From Parachlamydiales bacterium (lineage in GTDB: Bacteria; Chlamydiota; Chlamydiia; Chlamydiales; SM23-39): 6,005 nt of DNA. The stretch covers positions 1 through 6,005 of the forward strand of contig PLXF01000087.1 of NCBI GenBank assembly GCA_003151315.1. Direction: 5' to 3'. Both the position numbers and the translations under genes were made by a program. The notes below the pieces were generated by a model that did no database searches, was not told where the DNA came from, and saw only the letters and a program-made list of their open reading frames with translations. Shown here in pieces: positions 1 to 4,072 of the stretch. Numbering within the stretch: the first letter of the stretch is position 1; each line of letters starts with the position of its first letter.

Positions 1-22
1 CTCGTGATTCTTGAATCACGAG
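1..22 (-). terminator. Perfect 10-bp inverted repeat, possible terminator
   Basis: CTCGTGATTC at 1-10 is the exact reverse complement of GAATCACGAG at 13-22, with two bases between; in RNA the loop would open to about four bases. It lies 33 nt beyond the stop of the leftward gene, a normal place for a transcription terminator. On the plus strand no T-run follows. On the minus strand the bases that would form the U-tract lie outside the window, so the terminator role is inferred from position and symmetry only. It could also be part of a dispersed palindrome. Confidence 0.4.
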
Positions 23-55
23 CGGGTATATAGTCGTTCCACTTTATTTGGCAAT

Positions 56-811
56 TTAGGGCGTTTGCAAGAGTGCGTCGAATTTCTCTTCGAATTGCTT
101 CCAATACTCTTTTATGAGAGAATTTTCTGGCTTGTTTAGGGAATCCGGATTTTTCTTGCAGTAAGAATAGCAAGCAAAGAGGTCGTTTAAATCTTGCTGA
201 ATAATGAGGTGCGCCGCTTCTAGTTCTGATTTGTCTTTTCTAAACATCAGTTCAATGGGTAACTTGCCGGCAATTGCTTGATAAGCGACGACGAAGGGCG
301 CTCCTTGTAATACACCAATAGTTACCAACGTAATCCGTTTTGCTAGGGAGAAGTCCTTATTGTCCCATATAGATGCAATATAATCGGTAAGGAGTAGGGC
401 TTGTGCTATACCCCCAATAGTGCCAGTAGCGCTAAGGGTAATAGCAAATGCTAAAGGATTCCCTAAGGTAAAGATTATTCCCAACGCACCCGCAGCAAAA
501 AGAGCGACGACGATAGCAGATTTAATAAGTCCCCATTTTTTGTACTCTTTTTTCTCAGTCTCAAAATTGGGAGAATCTAGCCTCTCAGCGAGCGTAACAA
601 GTGCATATCTTTTAATAAAAAATTTACTAGGAATTATTAAATCCTCAATCTGGCGTGAAAGTAATGCATCCGGCCTGGAAGGAGGAAGAATTTGTTTAAA
701 AAAATTAATAAGGTTTTTATTTATTATTTTAAACTCGAATATATCCGAGTTTAGGGATTTTCCGTCCATTTGAAATGTAAATAAATTTTGAATAGAATTG
801 GTTGCTGTCAT
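56..811 (-). CDS. Hypothetical membrane protein with hydrophobic hairpin, candidate inclusion-membrane (Inc)-like protein
   Basis: A 251-residue protein that I do not recognise by sequence. There is no N-terminal signal peptide. A polar N-terminal third is followed by a hydrophobic region: roughly 94-117 and 119-143 form two closely spaced membrane segments, and 160-182 is a third, less hydrophobic stretch. The C-terminal 60 residues are charged and probably helical. Two long adjacent hydrophobic segments with a tiny turn and soluble ends are the hallmark of chlamydial Inc proteins, which are secreted by type III secretion and inserted in the vacuole membrane. That identification is inference from topology; an ordinary inner-membrane protein is equally possible. 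The ATG start is supported by AAGGA (forward positions 816-820) a few bases upstream and by a promoter ending about 22 nt before it. The gene stands alone, diverging from the gene at 1275. Base composition is AT-richer than the pheT block. Confidence 0.8.
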   Translation of the reverse strand: MTATNSIQNLFTFQMDGKSLNSDIFEFKIINKNLINFFKQILPPSRPDALLSRQIEDLIIPSKFFIKRYALVTLAERLDSPNFETEKKEYKKWGLIKSAIVVALFAAGALGIIFTLGNPLAFAITLSATGTIGGIAQALLLTDYIASIWDNKDFSLAKRITLVTIGVLQGAPFVVAYQAIAGKLPIELMFRKDKSELEAAHLIIQQDLNDLFACYSYCKKNPDSLNKPENSLIKEYWKQFEEKFDALLQTP

Positions 812-815
812 AACA

Positions 816-845
816 TCCTTTTAGGTTTTAATTACGCTAATTATA
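816..845 (-). promoter_or_regulatory. Leader motif shared with the divergent gene (copy 1)
   Basis: From the -10 box to the Shine-Dalgarno, the minus strand reads TATAAT, TAGCGTAATT, AAAACCTAAAA, GGA. The leader of the divergent gene (1238-1266) has the same blocks in the same order; all 23 bases of that copy before its CAAGGA align here with only three small gaps totalling 4 nt. It could be a shared regulator site, a conserved 5' UTR element, or a duplicated promoter cassette. Confidence 0.6.
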
Positions 846-868
846 CTTTTGTTTTAATTCAATATCAA
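840..868 (-). promoter_or_regulatory. Sigma-70-type promoter of the leftward membrane protein gene
   Basis: Read on the minus strand, TTGATA (forward 863-868, five of six consensus bases) is followed by exactly 17 nt and then a perfect TATAAT (forward 840-845). Predicted transcription starts near 833, giving a leader of about 20 nt before the ATG at 811, with the ribosome binding site inside it. The -35, spacer and -10 all fit consensus, so this is a strong call without experimental proof. Confidence 0.75.
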
Positions 869-920
869 TATAAATTAAGTTGTTTTTGTATATTCTAATG
901 TAAGTAATTCACTTAAATTC

Positions 921-1024
921 ATTAAACCACAGAGACCACAAAGAGCACAGAGGCCGCGAAGCGCGGCAACAATGATCAAGCTTTTTGTTTTTAGCACCTT
1001 TAAGGCTTCTCTCTATGGTTTAAT
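921..1024. repeat. Palindromic repeat element with 15-bp terminal inverted repeats
   Basis: ATTAAACCACAGAGA at 921-935 matches the reverse complement of TCTCTATGGTTTAAT at 1010-1024 in 14 of 15 positions, bounding a 104-nt element with no ORF. Just inside the left end are three 9-mers in tandem: CCACAGAGA, CCACAAAGA and GCACAGAGG (927-953). A perfect short hairpin follows at 953-967. The build resembles a small non-autonomous mobile or REP-like element, but there is no clear target-site duplication. It sits in the middle of the divergent intergenic region and separates the two promoters. Confidence 0.65.
953..967. repeat. GC-rich mini-hairpin inside the palindromic element
   Basis: GCCGCG (953-958), AAG loop, CGCGGC (962-967): a perfect 6-bp all-GC stem with a 3-base loop, nested in an otherwise AT-rich intergenic region. 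No T-run follows on either strand, so it is not a classical terminator. It is more likely a structural part of the surrounding repeat. Confidence 0.55.
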
Positions 1025-1052
1025 AACTTATGTTTAACCCAGTAGTATCTGA
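971..1052. repeat. Dispersed repeat, copy 1
   Basis: This segment recurs as a direct repeat at 2509-2607. The first 42 nt, starting AATGATCAAGCT, match in 36 positions. The last 31 nt, from AATAACTTA to GTATCTGA, match in 29. Copy 2 has about 17 extra bases in the middle, around the CTCTCT motif. The shared tail extends 28 nt beyond the right terminal inverted repeat of the palindromic element, so the repeat unit is larger than the palindrome. Confidence 0.8.
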
Positions 1053-1234
1053 TTCCTTTTCGATGAGAGGTAATTGCAAAACGCAGACAGAAATTTATAT
1101 CATCTAGATTTTATTAAAGAGTAGGAGATAGGCTCAGACATTTCTGACAAGTAGTTTTTTAATTAAAGTAAATTAATATATCAATTCAGTTTTTTATAAT
1201 AACTATTTTTTTGTTTTAGTTAAATATCTATCTT
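1053..1234. other. AT-rich non-coding stretch
   Basis: This is the remainder of the divergent intergenic region between the repeat and the rightward promoter. It is very AT-rich, with runs of T and A. The longest ATG-initiated frame noticed (from 1063) ends after 14 codons and has no convincing ribosome binding site. I see no tRNA or other recognisable RNA gene here. Confidence 0.6.
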
Positions 1235-1243
1235 TGTTATAAT
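1235..1243 (+). promoter_or_regulatory. Extended -10 promoter of the rightward gene
   Basis: TGT immediately precedes a perfect TATAAT (1238-1243), giving the TGN extended -10 form. A good -35 is lacking at 16-18 nt spacing (only T-rich sequence around 1214-1221), which is compatible with extended -10 promoters. Transcription would begin near 1250, leaving a leader of about 25 nt that holds the Shine-Dalgarno. Confidence 0.65.
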
Positions 1244-1266
1244 AGCGATTAAACCTAAAACAAGGA
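1238..1266 (+). promoter_or_regulatory. Leader motif shared with the divergent gene (copy 2)
   Basis: TATAAT, AGCG, ATTAAA, CCTAAAA, then CAAGGA. The same ordered blocks lie between the -10 box and the ribosome binding site of the leftward gene (forward 816-845, minus strand). The sequences upstream of the two -10 boxes are not similar, so the shared part is transcribed leader rather than a whole duplicated upstream region. Confidence 0.6.
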
Positions 1267-1267
1267 G
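1262..1267 (+). promoter_or_regulatory. Shine-Dalgarno AAGGAG that decides the start codon
   Basis: AAGGAG ends one base before the ATG at 1269, too close for initiation there. It lies 7 nt before the in-frame ATG at 1275, which is ideal. A third ATG at 1284 is 16 nt away. The start is therefore set at 1275. Confidence 0.75.
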
Positions 1268-1274
1268 AATGAAT

Positions 1275-2216
1275 ATGAATCATATGGAAGCAGATTTAAC
1301 AGACGCTAGGAGAGAGAATATATGGACTCTTCGAATTTACGATAACTATCTTTCACAGCCCGAGCCTACGACTCTAGATATACCTGAGGAAGGTTGGATT
1401 ACTTGCGGTCAACAATTGCGGAGAATTCAATGGGTTTTGGCGGATGAAGTGGTGGCTACAACCTCTATGGCGACCGACACTGCAAGACTAGTCAATCAAT
1501 ATGTAGTTGATAATCAGAGTGGGTTATTGACAGGTTGGTATACGGCTTCTCAAAAATTGTATGAGAACGCTGAGGATGGGAAAGTTCCTCCATTGGATGC
1601 GAGACGCCTGTTTGACATCATGAATTCAAGATGCCCGTTTTCTAACGCCAATCCAGAGGATGACATTCGATGTAAAGATTCTCACATGCTCACATTAATT
1701 CGGGGACGTCGTAGTTTTTCCAGATATATGGAAAGGGTTTTAGAGCCCTACGGGTTACAGGAATATCAGGGGCGAAACCCGTTTCAATTCCGACGTCGTT
1801 TGGTCGAACGTGAGGTTCTTCAGTTCCAATTCCCTTACAGGACTAACTACTGGGCGTTGATACCCAACGTTCTATTGGGACGAGGGATGAATTATAATCA
1901 ACGAGTAGAAATCATTGAAGATATAAGGGTTGTAACTGGTGAAAATTATGATATCGCTACTCTAGCGGAGATTGCTACTGCGACCTTTCAGCATAAGGTA
2001 GTGAGCGGAGCAAGCCTTTTTTCTCGATACGTGGACCCGCATGATAATTCTATTACTAATTTTCATACGCAAGTCAGAGAGACGACCGAAGATCGTCGTC
2101 ACCTCACTTTTGGGGATTTCGCTGACAATGGTGTGTTGATTTCTCACGGCGACAATCCCAACGATCCTGTAACCAATGCTGAAAGCGTTGGCGTGGCGCC
2201 CATCTTAAGGCTCTAA
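1275..2216 (+). CDS. Uncharacterised soluble protein, candidate Chlamydiae-specific family
   Basis: A 313-residue protein with no signal peptide, no membrane segment and no catalytic motif I can name. Visible features are a polar N-terminus with a WITCG segment near 41-45, a small cysteine-containing block NSRCPFSN...DDIRCKDSHMLTL at about 117-141, an Arg/Phe-rich stretch (144-190), NYWALIPNVLLG at 191-202, a helical segment with YDIATLAEIATATFQH (225-240), and a C-terminus ending VGVAPILRL. From memory, uncharacterised proteins of environmental Chlamydiae carry a similar series (CPF...THxLxLI, then YWxLM, then an Ala-rich helix, then a GVA-x-L-basic end). That link is recollection, not a search, and gives no function. 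The start was moved from the first ATG (1269) because of Shine-Dalgarno spacing. The gene is monocistronic, divergent from the membrane protein gene, and shares its leader motif. A secreted effector role is possible but unproven. Confidence 0.8.
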   Translation: MNHMEADLTDARRENIWTLRIYDNYLSQPEPTTLDIPEEGWITCGQQLRRIQWVLADEVVATTSMATDTARLVNQYVVDNQSGLLTGWYTASQKLYENAEDGKVPPLDARRLFDIMNSRCPFSNANPEDDIRCKDSHMLTLIRGRRSFSRYMERVLEPYGLQEYQGRNPFQFRRRLVEREVLQFQFPYRTNYWALIPNVLLGRGMNYNQRVEIIEDIRVVTGENYDIATLAEIATATFQHKVVSGASLFSRYVDPHDNSITNFHTQVRETTEDRRHLTFGDFADNGVLISHGDNPNDPVTNAESVGVAPILRL

Positions 2217-2323
2217 AAAAGCTGGATTTGGGGATTATAATTTATCGGGAAGAAAAGGCGTTTTGCTAAGCTCAACTTTGCAACTTTTTTTAGCCCGACT
2301 AGCATATTTGCCTTCTAGGCGTT

Positions 2324-2367
2324 TATTTAACCAGGAAGAGATTAAAAACCTCTTCCTGGGTTAAATA
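2324..2367. repeat. Hairpin A: 17-bp inverted repeat with one bulge
   Basis: The left arm 2324-2340 pairs with 2350-2367. The inner part, AGGAAGAG against CTCTTCCT, is perfect, then CC against GGG leaves one bulged base, then TATTTAA against TTAAATA. The loop is ATTAAAAAC. It lies about 110 nt after the stop of the rightward gene and could help stop transcription or protect the 3' end, but no T-run follows on the plus strand. It abuts hairpin B, sharing two bases. Confidence 0.65.
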
Positions 2368-2464
2368 GACCTCCTGCGTAACCCTTTTCTGCCATTTTCA
2401 TAATTTCCACACTCGCTGAAGGCAAGATATGAATATGGCCGGAAAGGGTTACGCAAGAGGTCTA
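2366..2464. mobile_element. Hairpin B: 99-nt MITE-like palindrome or fused insertion-sequence ends
   Basis: The two outer 22-nt arms, starting TAGACCTC and ending GAGGTCTA, are complementary in 21 of 22 positions. Inward the pairing continues with several mismatches to 2408/2422, leaving a 13-nt loop, so almost the whole element folds on itself. There is no ORF. Sharp outer repeats that decay inwards, a TA at each edge and a near-palindromic body are typical of MITEs or of two insertion-sequence ends that lost the transposase. No transposase remnant is seen, so the family is unknown. It might also act as a terminator for the gene ending at 2216, though no T-run follows. Confidence 0.5.
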
Positions 2465-2508
2465 ATAAATCGATTAGTTTCGCCAAAGGCCAAACGTTCG
2501 AGAGCAAA

Positions 2509-2607
2509 AATGATCAAGCTCTTCGTTTTTAGTATCTTTGAAGCTTCTCTGTGTCCTCTACCGCTCTCTGCGGTTCAATAACTTACGTTTAACCCAGTTG
2601 TATCTGA
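2509..2607. repeat. Dispersed repeat, copy 2
   Basis: Direct copy of 971-1052 with roughly 17 additional bases in the middle. It contains ACCGC-TCTCT-GCGGT (2560-2574), a 5-bp stem. Reverse-complemented, its right half reads AACCGCAGAGAGCGG followed by AGAGGACACAGAG, the same kind of CACAGAG ladder seen at the left end of the palindromic element (927-953). The left terminal repeat and tandem 9-mers are absent here, so this copy looks truncated. Its right end lies 14 nt before the ogt stop codon. Confidence 0.8.
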
Positions 2608-2621
2608 ATAGTTACGAAAAA

Positions 2622-3065
2622 TTAGTGATTGCGACCTTCGTGGAGCAAGAGCCTTTTTTTGATCTCTAGATCCAGGGCAAAGCCGCCTATAGATTTGTCG
2701 GAGCGGATGATCCGGTGGCAGGGGATGAGAAGAGGGAAGGGGTTGGCGCCGCAGGCTGAGCCAATAGCGCGAGCGCCTTTAGGGCATCCGGCCCTTTTTC
2801 CTAAGCTTCTGTAGCTTATTACCTCCCCAAAGGGCAGGTTTTTCAGCTCTTTTAATACGGTTTGTTGAAAAGGGGTCATTGTCTCTAAAGAAAGAATTCC
2901 TGGGTACCCGCCGGCAGTTCCTGCGGTGTATTCGGATAACCAATGGGAAAGTAAAGTTTTTTGTTGCTCGTTAGCGCCGATGATCTCCCAGGAGAACGTA
3001 GGAGAAATAAAAAGCCCCACCGATTGTAAACCGGAGGGGCCGAATACGAAGTGACCTTTGATCAC
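2622..3065 (-). CDS. ogt: Methylated-DNA--[protein]-cysteine S-methyltransferase
   Basis: Repairs O6-alkylguanine (and O4-alkylthymine) in DNA by irreversible transfer of the alkyl group to its own cysteine; a cytoplasmic suicide enzyme. The 147-residue protein has the full catalytic C-terminal domain. The acceptor site is IPCHRI with Cys116; the RAIG segment carries Arg99, equivalent to the arginine finger Arg128 of human MGMT. Tyr85 (ISYRSLG), Asn108, His117 and Glu143 (HEG) match human Tyr114, Asn137, His146 and Glu172 in spacing. Phe129 replaces the usual tyrosine (human Tyr158). The N-terminal domain is short, and there is no Ada-type regulatory domain. It starts with GTG; GGGGA at forward 3072-3076 lies 6 nt upstream, and the start overlaps the TGA of the preceding lipoprotein gene by 4 nt, so translation is probably coupled. 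It is the last gene of the pheT operon. A terminator-like hairpin lies within its first codons. Confidence 0.95.
   Translation of the reverse strand: MIKGHFVFGPSGLQSVGLFISPTFSWEIIGANEQQKTLLSHWLSEYTAGTAGGYPGILSLETMTPFQQTVLKELKNLPFGEVISYRSLGKRAGCPKGARAIGSACGANPFPLLIPCHRIIRSDKSIGGFALDLEIKKRLLLHEGRNH
3005..3040 (-). terminator. Intragenic terminator-like hairpin near the 5' end of ogt
   Basis: On the coding (minus) strand GCCCC (3040-3036) pairs with GGGGC (3018-3014), continued after one A/T-position mismatch by CGG pairing (3032-3034 with 3020-3022). The stem is followed directly by TTTTTATTT (3013-3005). Hairpin plus T-tract is the form of an intrinsic terminator, yet it covers codons 9-20 of ogt. 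The bases also encode conserved-looking protein, so coincidence is possible. Translating ribosomes would normally mask it. Confidence 0.4.
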
Positions 3066-4042
3066 TCAAAGTCCCCATTGAGATCAGCCATTAGCCGATC
3101 TTGGTTTTCTAGCATTTCGAATTTTTGGACAGTAACCCCTTTCCCTTTGTAGAACCACTCGGTTTCGGTGTTCTCTTCAGAGAAAAACTGACTAGTGCCA
3201 TGTTTTTTGTCGTTGCGCCATTCGATTTCAGCGGTGAGGTTTCCGAGATCGTCAAAATGGAACTCGGTGCCGTGCTTTTGCCCGTTGTTGTAAGGGATCG
3301 CTGCAATTTTTGTTCCGTTGCGGAAGACAACTTTTGTTCCGTCGAGAACGCCATGGTTCCAGTTGAGCTTCATCAGCGGTTTGCCCGAGGCTGTGAATTT
3401 GTGCTGCTCTCCGTGAAGTTGATAATCATGGTAGTTGGAAATGGTGTGGATCTGTCCGTTTGGATGGTAGCTCGTCCTTTTAACGGCGAACCCCTCTTCG
3501 ATCAGATCTTTTGAAATCAGTTGATTTGACCGATCCCGTTTGATCCTCTCCCCAAAACCCCCTTCGACATGAGATTCGATGGCATTATCGGCAGTGAAGT
3601 ATTTTCCTTCGACTAACAGCTCATTATCATATTCTTCGATGCTGATCGGAGCCCCTTTCTCATCCCAAAGAGTGATAATCCGGCGGTCGTCAAATTCGTA
3701 AACATCTTCTCGAACGGGCATTCCTGAAGCGTCGCATAATACCTCTTTCAGAAGTGTCCCTCGGTCATACATCTGTTGTTTTTCAACGACAGTGCTGTGG
3801 GGAAATGTGTGGGTTGTAGGCCCATGAAGCAATCCGTTTTCGTAAGAGCGGGTAACCTTTACCCCATTTTTCAGCAAGGTAACGACTTGCCCTTCTTGGG
3901 AACGGGCATCCCATTCCTCTTCGTTAACGTCGAATCCATATTTGTGGATATATTTTTGGGAAACGACACCGGGAACAGAGTCTTGGGTGTTGTAGCATGC
4001 GGTAAGAAATACCAGGCTTAAAGCAAGAAGTTTGGGTTTCAT
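3062..4042 (-). CDS. Putative lipoprotein with MORN-like repeats (CT476-type)
   Basis: A 326-residue protein with a short lipoprotein signal: basic MKPK, hydrophobic LLALSLVFL, lipobox LTAC with Cys16 as the predicted lipidated residue. The exported part carries degenerate MORN_2-type units of the pattern aromatic-x-NG-x-x-HG-x: YENGLLHG (67-74), then YHPNG...YQLHGEQHKF (192-216), LNWNHGVLDG (226-235), YNNGQKHGTEFHF (251-263) and EWRNDKKHGTSQFF (274-287). Such repeats form stacked beta-hairpins; their function in bacteria is mostly unknown. Automated pipelines often call these YwqK-family antitoxins because of the repeat, but no toxin gene is present, so I do not use that name. The ATG is preceded by GAGGT (forward 4046-4050). 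The gene starts 30 nt after pheT and its stop overlaps the ogt start. From memory, CT476 holds the same place in Chlamydia trachomatis. Confidence 0.85.
   Translation of the reverse strand: MKPKLLALSLVFLTACYNTQDSVPGVVSQKYIHKYGFDVNEEEWDARSQEGQVVTLLKNGVKVTRSYENGLLHGPTTHTFPHSTVVEKQQMYDRGTLLKEVLCDASGMPVREDVYEFDDRRIITLWDEKGAPISIEEYDNELLVEGKYFTADNAIESHVEGGFGERIKRDRSNQLISKDLIEEGFAVKRTSYHPNGQIHTISNYHDYQLHGEQHKFTASGKPLMKLNWNHGVLDGTKVVFRNGTKIAAIPYNNGQKHGTEFHFDDLGNLTAEIEWRNDKKHGTSQFFSEENTETEWFYKGKGVTVQKFEMLENQDRLMADLNGDFE
3072..3076 (-). promoter_or_regulatory. Shine-Dalgarno for ogt inside the upstream gene
   Basis: GGGGA on the minus strand lies 6 nt before the GTG start at 3063-3065 and inside the last codons of the lipoprotein gene. 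Together with the GTGA stop/start overlap it supports GTG as the true start and coupled translation. Confidence 0.6.
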
Positions 4043-4045
4043 ATG

Positions 4046-4050
4046 ACCTC
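4046..4050 (-). promoter_or_regulatory. Shine-Dalgarno for the lipoprotein gene
   Basis: GAGGT on the minus strand, 3 nt before the ATG at 4040-4042, lies in the 30-nt gap after pheT. There is no room for a separate promoter in the gap, which supports co-transcription with pheT, although a promoter inside pheT cannot be excluded. Confidence 0.6.
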
Positions 4051-4072
4051 TAACTGATCTGCAACGATCTTA

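Noticed and set aside
420..773. 117-codon open frame on the plus strand opposite the membrane protein gene
   Set aside because: The minus-strand gene has a consensus promoter and Shine-Dalgarno; the plus frame has neither and reads as a mirror of it.
927..953. CRISPR-like or regulator iteron array
   Set aside because: Only three imperfect adjoining 9-mers without spacers; better explained as part of the palindromic repeat element.
812..1234. tRNA or small RNA gene in the divergent intergenic region
   Set aside because: No cloverleaf, T-loop consensus or terminator was seen; the structure present is accounted for by repeats.
1269..1274. ATG at 1269 as the start of the rightward gene
   Set aside because: The Shine-Dalgarno ends one base before it; the in-frame ATG at 1275 has ideal spacing.
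1275..2216. U-box ubiquitin ligase call
   Set aside because: Only a CP and a loosely placed Asp and His fit; the conserved U-box spacing and core hydrophobics cannot be shown by eye.
2213..2293. Terminator from the pairing of CTAAAAAAG with the T-run at 2284-2293
   Set aside because: The arms are simple A/T runs 60 nt apart and the local hairpin before the T-run has only about 4 pairs; too weak to call.
3062..4042. Toxin-antitoxin system (YwqK-type antitoxin) interpretation
   Set aside because: The label arises from MORN-like repeats; the protein has a lipoprotein signal and no toxin gene is adjacent.
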